Source: Stratiolaelaps scimitus
Taxonomy: Eukaryota > Arthropoda > Arachnida > Mesostigmata > Laelapidae
Reading direction: 5' to 3'
NCBI GenBank assembly: GCA_019614645.1
Contig: JABWDB010000021.1
Span: 5,193,501-5,257,500, forward strand
DNA length: 64,000 bases
In this document: piece after piece, positions 40,130 through 50,792 of the stretch
How the letters are laid out: each line of letters begins with the position of its first letter
Numbering within the stretch: the stretch's first letter is position 1
The notes under the pieces: generated by a model
Databases searched by the model: none
Seen by the model: the letters and a program-made list of their open reading frames with translations, nothing else
What the model was told of the DNA's origin: nothing
Position numbers and translations under genes: made by a program

Positions 40130-41130
40130 CTGGACACCTGACAGGGCTTAAGATGTTTACTACATCAATCGGTGGGTCGACTGTTCAAATTAAAAACTTC
40201 GACGACATTAATTGACTGCGATGGTGACCAATATGTCAAATATTTAGAAAAGTAACAGCCGAAAATTGCTGGTGACATTACCATGAGAGTGAGTGATTCT
40301 TCACAGAATGCGTACTTCTCCATATCGTGAAATGAACTTAAGCTGCACCAACGACCAAAAATTAACGAGCTGATCGTAATTGGCTGTTGTATGTTAATTG
40401 GGTTAGCGAACCTAATTTCTGCTTAAAGTGATAACTAATGTAATATTATATACTGTAGATGATTTAAATGTTCATTGAACTGAGAGTATTTATCTTTACA
40501 ATGGGCGTTATTTATTAAACTTTAGTTTATACTTACTATATGAATGTATTTATATGAAATTATGCTGTTGTTATATACATTGTACTATCATATGACTTGT
40601 AAAAGCCGTTGGATGTTGTTCTGTCAGCATCCGTAACAGCCTAGCGTTGAATGCTCTAGAGGAACTGTAGGTTTGCTTGTTGTCCTACTAAGCAATACAA
40701 TATCCAACTATAAATACACTATCGGTCTTTTGTGTGCGAAGAGTTTCCTTTCTGTTGTATGTTTCTTTCGATTTGAAATGGTCTACCGGGTGCAGGCTAC
40801 TGCACGAGTGCAGAAATTTACTTCAGTGAATGTAACGCAGCCCTTCATCGACCAGGGCTGATTTGCGCTATTTGAAGCGAGCGTGCGTTTTCGTGTTAAA
40901 AGCTTTTGAAAGCCGGCCTCTAACATAGCGACGTAGTTCTCCAGTACCCCAACTAAGTATAAGTCCTTCAACATGTAGAAATAGAGACAGGGAAAGAGAG
41001 AGAGAGGGAGAAAGCGTTCCAGAACATTACAATCGCTTTTTTGACCTGTCGCATATATCTCTATGATGTATGGTGTATATATGTTATATATAAGCAAGTG
41101 GTATATATGGTACATATAAGTCTGAAACTT

Positions 41131-41217
41131 AAATTATCTGGTCTAAGAAGGAACCAGCATCGTTATCTTGTGGTATGAGACATCTTGGTGGGTATTTTTA
41201 CTCATATATATATATAT
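41131..41217. repeat. Repeat pair R2, copy A (with (TA)n end)
   Basis: The plus-strand text aligns with 42576-42648: TCTAAGAAGGA, CAGCATCGTTATC, TGGTATGAG and an ACTCATATA end. Read on the minus strand both copies share a short frame with the pattern P-x-D-N-x-x-x-S-F-L-D. In this copy the end has become a (TA)n microsatellite (41204-41217). Confidence 0.55.
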
Positions 41218-41316
41218 GTATATATCTCGTCCACTCGACCCTGATATTTATTCCGGGACGTGGATCACAGTTGGACGATCGAGAGGCTGTCTTTGTCTAA
41301 ACGCATATCGTCGTGT

Positions 41317-41342
41317 TGGTGTGTGTGTGTGTGCGTGTGTAT
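41317..41342. repeat. (GT)n microsatellite
   Basis: GT units interrupted once by GC. Confidence 0.85.
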
Positions 41343-42301
41343 ATATGGATGAGGATTCGATTGACTGGGGAGGATTGAACCAACGGAGTGGGTGGCGTTG
41401 AAGAAAAATGAAGCCAAAAAGGGAATTCTCTGTTGCGTTGAAGACTCCCTCGAGTACGTAGCTGATTGATATATCGTTTTGGATATTTCGTTATCGACCA
41501 GGCAGACAACCTTTCCTATTTTTGGTTCGACTATGACAGGTGACCATGGCGATTTTTATAGATTCTTGTAATCTTCTGCGTACACTGTTCACCTTCGTGG
41601 AACGTTTGAAATCTTGTATTTTAGTTATACGTGTGAGATTGTTTGTGTTGTTTAGGTCCCTCCTTGAGAAGTTCTAATGGTGTCCGGAGCTTTGCTGATA
41701 GGAACAATTCCTACAGGGGTCTTTTTAGACTCATTGGGTGTTAATCTATACGGCAGCCTCATTAGTGATACTGCATCCTGTATGGATGAAATGGTGTGCG
41801 AATATGTGTCGTTCCAAGGGTTTTGCAGAATGTGTGAGGCGGCCTAAATATAAATTATTAATTATGTCCTTCTCAACTTTTGTATAGTTGATTCAACAGT
41901 TGTACAGTTCATTGGATAGGTTGGTCAAGGCTGGATGGGTGCCTTCCACGAATACACAGCTCGACTTAATACTTGAGCTGCACTCAAGCAAGGTTTCGCA
42001 CCCGGAAATCAATGTCATTTTCAATTCTTGACCAGTATATACAAAACCGAGCAATGCATTTCATTCGGATGAGTCCGGGATAGTGTTTGTAATTTCCTCG
42101 GAAAGGTTTCATTGTAATATCTCCGGCATTACAATCGTTTCAGCTGTGAATCGTATTCCATCCCAAATTGAGAGCAATTCTCGACGACCTGGATTGCTGA
42201 CCTGGACCTGGATATCTTTTTTTGAGAGGAGGAGATTTTCTTCAAACGCACGGATTCCACCATAGACATTTCAATTTTCATAAAAGGGGCCGATCCAGTG
42301 C

Positions 42302-42312
42302 GGGGGGGGGGG
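42302..42312. repeat. G11 homopolymer
   Basis: Eleven G in a row; a likely length-variable and sequencing-error-prone site. Confidence 0.95.
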
Positions 42313-42575
42313 TTACCTGAAGGAATTTGACTCGGCCATAGCTTCGTAAGTATAGATTGTATGCCTGTTCAAAGCAACTGGTCATTATTTGCGGCATCGT
42401 GGATCTCGTTCAGTGTGACGTGGAACGGTTTTACGGAGTCAAGGATTTCTTTTTAGAAGCATAAACTGTCGAATGTGTTTATGTAGATCTTTCGACGTTG
42501 AACTTTTGTTAGTGTTAGAGTCAGTCGCCGCTTCTGATGCAGCATAGGTTTTGTAATCTTAATCTTCATCGCCAA

Positions 42576-42648
42576 TGAAATAATCTAAGAAGGACTCAGT
42601 ATTGTTATCCACTGGTGTAACACGCAGTATTTCACTCTCATATACGCT
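42576..42648. repeat. Repeat pair R2, copy B
   Basis: Partner of 41131-41217. It lies within a minus frame (42559-42741) ending in the acidic peptide 'FLDYFIGDED'. Either the repeat is a fragment of a coding mobile element, or it derives from a duplicated exon. Confidence 0.55.
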
Positions 42649-44693
42649 AAATGTAAGAGAAATATTCATAGCGTAATGTGCGTGGCAGTTGTGCAGGCTG
42701 ACAAGACTTTGCAAGCCGAGCCACAGCAGTGATTTTATCAAATGCTTAATATTTATGCTGCTGAGACACCGAGTCTTTGGTGAAGTAGCGCAAGATGCCG
42801 ATTCGACGGCCGGTAGAGCTTAGCTATTATATTCTATTTCTGCCCTACGGCCGGAAACTGTGCGATAGTTACACACTTCTATAGGATACAGTAGATGCCC
42901 GGGTCAGTCGTTCGTGAAGCCCTTCGAATGTACCGAGCGTAATTGACACGTCTCACAACTTTATGCTACCTTGGACTTGAGAAACTCGTCCGAGACTCGT
43001 CTTCTTCAGAATTTTCCTTCCCCAGCTATAGTTGTTGTTTCTGTAGCAAACGAAACGGCTTGTGGACCCAGTATCGTACCGCAACACAAATAACATTTGT
43101 TTCAGACTGCGGTTCAATTGTTCCGTGGCTCTTTCCGGGACCTGTATTGCACCTGCTCGATTTGAAGCGAGCAGACCCGAAGCTCACATAATTTGACATT
43201 ATTTATTTATTATCAAAATAATAATAATAAATCCCTATTTCGGCATATTTGCAGCAATTTTTGTCGTTGTCACGCCCGACTGCCTAGAATATCTCCGATA
43301 CACGTGGCGTCAATGGAGACGATGCACTAAGCTATTGTCTCGCTTCATCTCACAGAACGCAACAGAGTTCTAGGCCAACATTTGGGAGACGCGCCAAAGT
43401 CATCGCCGATTCGCAACTTTCCACCTTCTGTCGTATATTCCCAGCCGAACGTTCACGAGTTGAGTGGCTCAATCGAGTCCTCCCATTCCGGTTGAAGAGT
43501 TTTCGTGTCGATGGAATTGAGCGGCATTCTGCCTTTGATGTATCGAATTTTAGTATGCATAAGCTGCTCAAGGGTGCGTATGTTGATACGTTGGTAATTT
43601 CCAACGGAAAGCTTTCGCTTGTGTGATCCCATCGATGTGTTCCCGTCTTAGGTAAATGCGCAATAAACCAATCCTAAGATGTGGCAAACCTCTCATACGC
43701 AATTCGAGGCAACTCGTGTGGAATCATTTTGTTACTTCTCATAAGACAGCACTGTATCAGAATCATGACAAGAAGTCCAGAATGACGAGAAGAGAAAATT
43801 TGTTATTTGGCCAGGGCAGAGAATTTATGCTGTTCGAGAAATCCGACCTTTTCTCACGAATGTTTATCTACGCCGCGCTTCTGCCTATGACAACCCGCGT
43901 GTCGGCCGTATCCCTTTGGGATCATCACATGTGCGACTTGTATAATATATGCCAACATGGATTTCAGCGAACGATGTTAATATGAAGTTGTTAAGCTATA
44001 TAATTAACGTGGAGTTATTAAACACTATTATACGTTTTCTAATATTGTCCCCAGCTCGTGAGGTGTTCTGACTCGATTATTATTAATTAGTAATTCGAAC
44101 TAGCCCTGTTGTTCGTGAGTTGATAAAATGGCATCCGACGTATCATCTCAGTCAAACCGGTGGCTCGCTCTCCTGTTGTCCAACGATCACTCGCCGTTCA
44201 CAGCGTAGTCGTCTGTGTCATAGAGCTCACTGGATGACACTGGATGGATTGCATCATCCTTCAAATAATAGCGCATCTTGCCGTGTAGGTCTATTCTGTC
44301 TACCTTGAGGCTTACAAATTGGATCGGATCACGCATTTCGAATTTAAATCCCCTTGATTCAAAATGACCTGTTTCGCTACATATGACAAGTGGCTTATGG
44401 AAAACTGCGCCAACATAGCATAGACAAGACTATCGTCCATCCATCTCCAACTCTGCTGCGGTGTGGAAGTGTTTGTTAGCATACAAATGGCAAATAACAA
44501 CAATAGGATTGTAGTTACTGAGCAGCATGCAGCCTCTTCTCTTGGAGAGAGAACTCCCCCTATCTATTTGCACATGCCGGAACAAGCCATAACATAGAAC
44601 CACTTCACTCCGCAGCAGTAAAATTGATATTGCGTTGCAATTCGCAAAGGGATCTGATCAAGAAATTTCCGCATACGTCGAAAAGCACACACA

Positions 44694-44741
44694 TATATAT
44701 TATATATATCTATATATATATGTATATATATATATACACAG
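44694..44741. repeat. (TA)n-rich microsatellite, interrupted
   Basis: TA units with CTA and GTA interruptions over about 48 bp. Confidence 0.9.
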
Positions 44742-45298
44742 TACAATGTCGGGATTACTCTGCCCCTCTCCAGTCGTGTTCTTCTTCATCTCCTGGAACA
44801 CAGACGTCCTGCCAAAACAGTTCAGGTGGTTGAGAGAGCCAGCCACTCTAATAATAGCGCAAGGTAGTGCAAGGTAATTCGCTGTCGATGGTCACCCATT
44901 GCAGGGGCTATCGTTAAAATCGAATTACAACAAATCGGTTTTTTTTAAAACAAAATAGGTTATAGTTGAGCGTCATTAAATTTGCAAATAGACAATTAAT
45001 TAACAATTGGTTATTAATTGTCGAAATGATTAGAACTAATAATATGAGGGGAATGACGCGAGGCAGTCGACGACCATCACTGATGTGGTTGTACTTGCCT
45101 TCGAGCCTTTTCTGTTCATTGAATTGCATGCGCCACTGGGGAACAATTTCGATATCGTATACAAGATGTATCTCCGCGCATAGAACAGTAAATTATGTTA
45201 CAGCGTCATTATTAACGATATAACTATTTGACAGTCTTCCCTGAAGGGCCACCGGAGATAGGTAGGGGGGCCTCACTCTACAAGGCACTAGAACAAGA

Positions 45299-45464
45299 TT
45301 ACGTTTCCCCATGAGATTGCAACAGTGGCACTACTGTAGTATACTGCTTCGCCCAACAGACCGGGACGAGGGTTAATACAGCCTCCAGTGCACAAAGGAT
45401 TTTGACGGCTGGGCGGCTCTTGCCTGTTCCGGTTGGCGGTAAGTAGCTGTTGCAAGTATTATAT
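45299..45464 (-). CDS. Exon 2, distal half, of SINE-split membrane-protein gene
   Basis: The minus frame is open for 55 codons to a TAA at 45299-45301. It contains a hydrophobic stretch ('VKILCALEAVLTLVPVCWAK') that reads as a membrane-spanning helix. On the other side of the SINE (45472-45742) the frame of 45743-46101 continues exactly. With the SINE and one TCATGAT copy set aside, 359 + 166 nt give 525 nt, a whole number of codons, with no stop until 45299. In the present sequence this half is cut off from its start. A weak donor-like GTATAC lies after the membrane segment (about 45345), so the true end could be an intron rather than the TAA. Family not recognised. Confidence 0.55.
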
Positions 45465-45471
45465 TCATGAT
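45465..45471 (+). repeat. Target-site duplication, left copy (TCATGAT)
   Basis: Seven bases identical to 45743-45749, directly outside the SINE. Confidence 0.75.
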
Positions 45472-45742
45472 ATGTGGGCGCGTGGCCCGGATGGCTAATG
45501 CGCGTCTCTTTGTTATGCGAAGCACGAACAGCGGCATGATTTATCATAGCCGGTTCGATTCCCAGAAGTCGTTATTTGGCTAACATTGATCTATCAACAC
45601 TTAGGTTGGTCTGTTGGAGAAAATCCAGATAAGTCCAATTTAACCGATATGATAGTTCCTTGAAACTACACAATCGTACCGAGGCCAGTCATGGAAGGAC
45701 AGCTGAGGGTCAGTCAGATATAAAAAAAAAAATAATAACTAC
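45472..45742 (+). mobile_element. tRNA-headed SINE inserted in an exon
   Basis: About 271 bp, antisense to the host gene. The head has an A-box region TGGCCCGGATGGCTAATGCG at 45483-45502 and a perfect B-box GGTTCGATTCC at 45552-45562. Between them a self-complementary ATGATTTATCAT suggests a class II (Leu/Ser-like) variable arm. The head resembles that of the S1 copy at 32572 but the body (45575-45718) differs. The 3' end is a run of A residues (45722-45732) followed by TAATAACTAC. It is flanked by the 7-bp TCATGAT duplication. The stop codon that now ends the host frame (45741-45739, minus) lies in the SINE tail. Confidence 0.75.
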
Positions 45743-45749
45743 TCATGAT
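45743..45749 (+). repeat. Target-site duplication, right copy (TCATGAT)
   Basis: Identical to 45465-45471. Confidence 0.75.
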
Positions 45750-46101
45750 GCCAGCGGTCGGAAATCAAGCTGAAGTCATTTGTGCGAGATATCTCATCGG
45801 GGCCAAGCGGATGATGCGATTCCGGATACCAACTCGCTGGCGGAACCGATCCACCGTGTAGACACTGGGCTGGCGAGATAGCACACGGTGTGTTAGGCGC
45901 ATCTCCCTGAGCGGCGATCCGTTTTGACCAAAAGAATGCCTCTGGGACCATGTGAAAACGGAAACGAAATAACGGACAATCGGCTTCGGCCAGATTCACA
46001 TCATCCCCTAGAACAAAAGCTTCAACATCATATACGCACGTGTATTGCCAGCTGATGCTGCGACTTTGCGCAATCGAAAATATATCACCGACTCCGCCCA
46101 A
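45743..46101 (-). CDS. Exon 2, proximal half, of SINE-split membrane-protein gene
   Basis: The minus frame opens at an acceptor (TTCACAG before 46101) in phase 0, matching the phase-0 donor of exon 1. The first residues complete the first membrane segment. The rest is hydrophilic with four cysteines (within 'TCVYD', 'ADCPLF', 'TPCAI' and 'QCLHG') and looks like an extracytoplasmic loop. The frame then runs into the SINE and stops within three bases of the junction. The acceptor has a poor polypyrimidine tract, the weakest point of the model. I do not recognise a family. A two-pass protein with a cysteine-containing loop of roughly 140 residues is what can be seen. Confidence 0.55.
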
Positions 46102-46407
46102 CTGTGAACTGGGGTTTGGCTCAGATTTTATTGAGAATTGAGCGACCTTTATTTATTTCACCTTACGGCGTTATTAGCCGAGGATTGGCTTTTGGAAAAA
46201 TAGTGTTAAGCGAAGCGCAAGGAATGCCGGCCGGCTTAAAGGGATGTTTGAATGACGGTAGACCGTGAGCGAACAAGTGGCCGGACGATGATCTGTCGTT
46301 ACAGATTGTTGGTGTGGCGGATCGAGTCCTAAGAAAAGACGCGAGGTGGGAAGGAAAAAGGATGAGCAAGATGGGACAGTTAGTACAAGGTTCAAAGGGG
46401 AACTGAC
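46102..46407 (-). other. Intron of the split membrane-protein gene
   Basis: GT at 46407-46406 (GTCAGT, close to the donor consensus) and AG at 46103-46102. It is 306 nt, contains a plus-strand tRNA-like sequence at 46270-46336, and both ends are phase 0. Confidence 0.5.
46270..46336 (+). ncRNA. tRNA-like sequence inside intron
   Basis: AGTGGCCGGACGATG (from 46276) resembles a D-arm/A-box. A perfect 5-bp anticodon-type stem ATCTG/CAGAT (46291-46295, 46302-46306) encloses a six-base loop. GGATCGAGTCC at 46319-46329 is a B-box. Spacing is close to that of a tRNA but no acceptor stem pairs, so it is likely the head of an old SINE. Confidence 0.5.
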
Positions 46408-46557
46408 GCAGAGAATGAGCAGAATGACTGCGGCAGCCAGTTCCGGCCCGGCGGTCGTGACCCAGAAATATGCGCCGATGATCGCCGACGTGACGCCGAC
46501 ACTGGAGAAGTCCTCTGGCTCAGTTAAGCAGATTCCAGAATCAGGGCACTTGGTCAT
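46408..46557 (-). CDS. Exon 1 of SINE-split membrane-protein gene, with start codon
   Basis: The first in-frame ATG on the minus strand is at 46557-46555 in the context CACACCATGA, a good eukaryotic initiation context, with an in-frame TGA upstream in the presumed leader. The exon encodes exactly 50 residues and ends at a GTCAGT donor in phase 0. The first 20 residues are hydrophilic with two cysteines. Residues about 24-50 are hydrophobic ('AAAVILLILC' at the end) and form the first membrane segment. By hand count 35 of 50 codons end in G or C, clearly above the surroundings, which supports real coding. The overlapping plus frame is a shadow. Product unknown; start and donor are the strongest parts of this model. 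Confidence 0.6.
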
Positions 46558-48334
46558 GGTGTGAGCAAAAATGGGAGTCAGATAGACAACGGACTTATCC
46601 TTGTGCAATGAAGCCAGTCCTAAGAAATTCAGCTGCCCTCAGCGTTTCACACAATCACTGCAGCTCACTGGCAAGACACCTCGGTAGGCGCAGACGCCGT
46701 CCAGCAGCTAACAGTCACAGAGCGGCTAAGCAAGCACCGATTCTATCTACAGAGTATGCACGGAGCGAACGAGAGAGCCGAAGACAAACGCCAGACGAAA
46801 CGACTCGACAAAGATCAGGAGACACCAGCAGCAATGGGAAGTTGAGGCATCTAGCGTTAGCTTGTGGTGGGGCGGCAAGCGTACATGCTTTGTCAGCAAC
46901 AGTATGAGCAGTAACAACAACAATAGGTAGCTATGTGTGTGCTTTGTCAGCCCGGCGTGAAGAATGTGCTGGTGAATGGAGCTAGCCGTCTAACAAAAGC
47001 GGACACCGAGGCAGCCATGTCACTGGTAAGCCGAAGTGCAATAGAGACGATGAAGCCTGGTCCGAGGCTGCAAGCTCCGCAGCTCAGACGAGTTGGAGGT
47101 GTGTGTGTGTATATTCCAGTCGACTAGAATATGGTGTCACTAAAACTGGGTGGAATGCAATACTTAGCGAGCTCGATTTGCAGTGTTCTATCTCTCTCTC
47201 TCTCTCTGTCTCTGAGGATGCACTGGCTGACATGGTCGTATTGACCGGCCAGGGCGTGTATGATATCGAAAGACTGTAGTAACGGTTTTTATGATGCAAA
47301 AAAAAAGAAAAAAAACGGTTTAGACACTGTTATATTAAATTAGGGGCGTGCTATGCGTGACGTCTAACATAAGCTCCTGAATGGCGAATACAATCATCCG
47401 AGAATCTTGCTTGCTTTCACGTTCGATCCCAGTCAAGGAACCATCCCAGCATAAGAAACCATTTTTTTTAAAGCTCTGGGGTGTGTTGTTACTTGGGCCA
47501 TAGTTCGGAACTGCTTTTGTATCACTTCCCATTAGAAGAGACCATGCGCAAGCTGTGGTCCTCCGGTGAATCTAAAACCCTAGATAAGAATGCTTGTGAT
47601 TGAGGGAGATGACAATTGACCGTTGCCGGCGGAAGACGATGTCGCATCTATTGTTCGATTCGAAGTTCACAAAAGCAGGTGGCGTTCAGGAGTGGGAAGT
47701 GCATTTTTGTCCAAGGCCGACTTTGGCTAGCCACTGCCAGATCACACACCGGGTATGGTGTGCTTTTCCTGAATTATCTATATATTGGCCGTTGCGATTA
47801 CTGTCAGAACATGGTGAAACATGATGACAAGGTGGTTGACACCCTGACACATCTATTCAATATATGTTTTTCTTCACCTGTGTTGGTAGTATACAACAGC
47901 TGAAATAATGAGTGCAATGAAAAAGACACAGTACAATACATTGCAGAATTACAATATTACGAGTCTACCTTCTATTTGTGTTGGACGAACGGTTCGCTAA
48001 GCTCCCTAGGGATGGAACTACAGAACACCGTGGTGCGTGGTATCTATCGCAGTGTTTTCCACATCTGGAGCATATACAAGTGTCGACAGGCTTGTGAAAG
48101 TCGCTTTCCTTACGGAGATAATGATGAAAGCACACACTGACACAACTTATGTAGGCTAATTTTAGATAAGGCAATCTTAGCAGAATTTAGTAATCTTAGC
48201 ATTTTTATGACTTCTGTGAGCAGTCGATAGTGCTGTGTGACCCAATAGTTCTCATATCCGAAGAACCAACGTATGGTCCTTCGATTCCCCAGTGGACCAC
48301 CAAACCGTCTGCAAAGTGCCCACCAACCTTGTAA
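46558..48334. other. Presumed leader/promoter side and intergenic DNA
   Basis: 46558 to about 46930 would hold the 5' leader and promoter of the minus-strand gene; I cannot place a transcription start. Beyond this lie a (CT)n tract at 47189-47213 and A-rich runs near 47300. Frames at 46608-46907 (plus) and 47600-47903 have no recognised domain. Confidence 0.45.
47189..47213. repeat. (CT)n microsatellite
   Basis: CT units interrupted once by GT. Confidence 0.9.
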
Positions 48335-49042
48335 AACATTCCTTTCACCAATATTTCTAAAACTTCCGGGACTGCTCTAGACGATCGCTCCCTCCGCTTC
48401 TGTGTGGGCCTTCGCCTCGGGGCCCCTGTAGTTGCGGCCCACAGCTGCGAGCGTTGCGGGGACCCCGTCGCAACGAATGGCCATCACGGTCTTTCGTGCG
48501 AACGCAGCGCCGGTCGCCATCCGCGACACACGATGCTTAATGACACGCTCGTGAGGGCCCTCCACTCCGCCGGTATTCCTTGCACAAGGGAGCCACAGGG
48601 CCTCGACACCTCTGACGGCCGCCGCCCTGACGGCCTCACCCTTGTCCCCTTCCATCGAGGGCAGCACCTGGTTTGGGACGGCACTGTGGTTGACACTCTA
48701 GCACCCTCTTATGTCAACCACTGTGCAACCATCCCCGGTTACGCAGTAGCGCGTGCGGAACGGGCAAAGCTAAGGAAGTACGCCGCTCTCCAAGCAACCC
48801 ACCTGTTTTCCCCCCTTGCCTTTGAGACCTTGGGCGGGCACGGCCCTCTCACTGCGAACTTCCTCGAGGGGGTCTACCATAGGCTGATCCGCGCCACCGG
48901 GGACAAGCGCGCTGGCTCTTTCCTCCTGCAGCGGCTGTCCCTCGCCGTGCAGAGAGGCAATGCCATCGCCTTCCTCGGAACATTGTCGTCCTCACCCCCC
49001 CCCCCCATAATCCCTAGAAATCCCGCCCTACTGTATGTTTGA
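48335..49042 (+). CDS. C-terminal CCHC + restriction-like endonuclease of a non-LTR retrotransposon (5'-truncated)
   Basis: This is the longest open frame of the window and is GC-rich compared with its flanks. The frame is open from 48335, and family-like sequence starts near 48359 ('LDDRSLRF...VGLRLGAP'). A zinc knuckle C-x2-C-x8-H-x4-C starts at about 48446. It is followed by an arginine/histidine-rich helix ('GRHPRH..LND'), then RPD, fifteen residues, and WD. This arrangement (CCHC, then (K/R)PD...D) is the restriction-like endonuclease of R2-superclade elements, which nicks target DNA during target-primed reverse transcription. A later 'RKY' helix and 'RLSLAVQRGNA' near the end are also typical. 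There is no reverse transcriptase upstream, so it is a 5'-truncated copy or a domesticated module. Position WD-G-T, where relatives usually have WD-V-T, is unusual. A C12 run (48995-49006) near the end encodes PPPP. AATAAA overlaps the 3' end. No internal stop is present. Confidence 0.8.
   Translation, partial: NIPFTNISKTSGTALDDRSLRFCVGLRLGAPVVAAHSCERCGDPVATNGHHGLSCERSAGRHPRHTMLNDTLVRALHSAGIPCTREPQGLDTSDGRRPDGLTLVPFHRGQHLVWDGTVVDTLAPSYVNHCATIPGYAVARAERAKLRKYAALQATHLFSPLAFETLGGHGPLTANFLEGVYHRLIRATGDKRAGSFLLQRLSLAVQRGNAIAFLGTLSSSPPPPIIPRNPALLYV
48995..49006. repeat. C12 homopolymer within the endonuclease frame
   Basis: Twelve C in a row near the 3' end of the open frame; slippage or miscalls here would change the last residues. 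Confidence 0.95.
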
Positions 49043-50774
49043 ATAAACTATGCTGCAAAAACCCCGTTCTACTTAAACAAGTTAGAAAGCGTCAAGCATT
49101 ATATGGCGATATCCGTCTATATGAATCGCAAGCTTTTATTTAATTTAATTTCCCTAGAGGCGTGGAACCACTTGTTCAGTATGTCTTGAGATTCCTCCAG
49201 GGGGGAGGGGTATGCATTTAATTAAGCTTGGTCCTCTAGAACCCTATCCTAAACAGAAATATACTGTGTTTACTTTATCAATAGAAGATTGAGTCGATTT
49301 TGTTGTCAACAAATGGATAGTTTCATAGAGTTCACGTTGAAGACATTTACACCACATTCGCCGTTTCGAGATGTTCAAGAAATACAAAACCTTTATTTCA
49401 CCGTTCAACATTTATATCTCGAGGACTAAGCACATGCGGCATTCATTCTCTAGCTTCTACCGGAGGCGTCAGCAACTTACAGGAAAGTTATCGACGGCCT
49501 GAGTGTTTGAGTTGGCGTCGTTCCCTAGAAAGTGGACTAACGAAAAAGTTCGCATCCGTGTGCCTGAAGCGCAACTCGCACAATAGTGTACACCGGCCAG
49601 CGTACCTTCGACTCATTGGTATAGATTAATATATTGCGATTTGTAAAGCCTCTTTAGAAATCTAGATGTCGACCATTGACGACTTGCCCCTTAAATTACT
49701 TGATTATCATACCCAATCGATACGCTACAATGAGTAATGGTTCCATAAGTGTTTGAAACAATATTGCCTATCCTTGAAATATGGCGCCGGCCAGCATAAC
49801 ATCCAACCCTCAATGCGCTCTGAACTGGTATAAAACGGGCAGAACGTAAATGAAATGAAATACGCGATGTAGAAGATGACATGAAGACCTGTTTACATGT
49901 TACTTGATCAGGTGTGTCTCAATTCCTGCCGCCTTTAAGTCGTAATGCATATGTGGACCCAGTGGGTTGGAGGGTAAACCGGAGCAAGGGTTTCGGTAAA
50001 TCGATTTCAGTGAATTGGCGTTTCTCGCAAGAGAATCACCCGATTCGTGGGTTACACTGAACATTTTTTTATAGTTCTACTCCCAAATGCCGACTCCTGT
50101 TGTTAACTATCGTAGGTTGCTTCTACGAGACGTCTACTGCAACAGAAATTGCAATATGAGAAATATTGGCCGTCGCCCGGAACCATGGACCAGGTCATTC
50201 AGCTGGATGCCAACGCTTAAATGCTTGGACACTCCGTTCAGGTGATCACGTATCAGCGAGTCAGCATCCATCTACGAGGCACGTAGCACTTGTTAATGGC
50301 CTGTTAATCCCTCTGGTCAGGTCGATGTTGATCGCTATTGATCCCAGACGATCATAAGGTCCAATACACCATGCGTGCGAAATGTGTCTCATATGCTTCG
50401 TATACCCGTATGGTCCATCCACTGCGAGTTTTCAACGACAGCTTGCGAGCAGGCAGCCCATAGGTTGCGCAGATCTTTATAAAAAGTTTCGCATACATAG
50501 CGAACAAGTTGAATTGAACGCCTGCGGAGGTTGATAAAATCTCGATGGTGATATTGATAGGAAAAATCAAATATTAAGATCGACGATCAAAAATCATTAT
50601 TATCGCATTGCGCATACAGCTTAGCACTCTACTTAGTAACAATTTGAAGTTTGTGCCAATCGCCTGGTGACAAGCGTCGCTCGTCGACGAATGCGGGACA
50701 CTCGAATCTAATCCAAACCGATCTCGATCTTTCGCCATGTTGCAAAGAGATCTATCTCATCGATCTCGCGCGAT

Positions 50775-50792
50775 TCTCTCTCTCTCTCTCTC
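50775..50792. repeat. (CT)n microsatellite
   Basis: Nine CT units. Confidence 0.9.

Larger units (their letters stand above)
39476..45298. other. non-coding stretch with repeats
   Basis: No supported gene. It contains a minus-strand tRNA-like sequence, repeat pair R2, (TA)n, (GT)n and G11 tracts. Frames at 40783-41115 (minus) and 43656-43985 (plus) are open for about 110 codons but carry no recognised domain. Confidence 0.45.

Noticed and set aside
43656..43985. ATG-started plus frame of 109 codons after an AG
   Set aside because: A stop lies directly before the ATG, no domain recognised, length within chance.
46174..46407. Continuation of the exon 1 frame beyond the GTCAGT donor
   Set aside because: Codon use and composition change at the donor and the tRNA-like sequence lies inside; better explained as intron.
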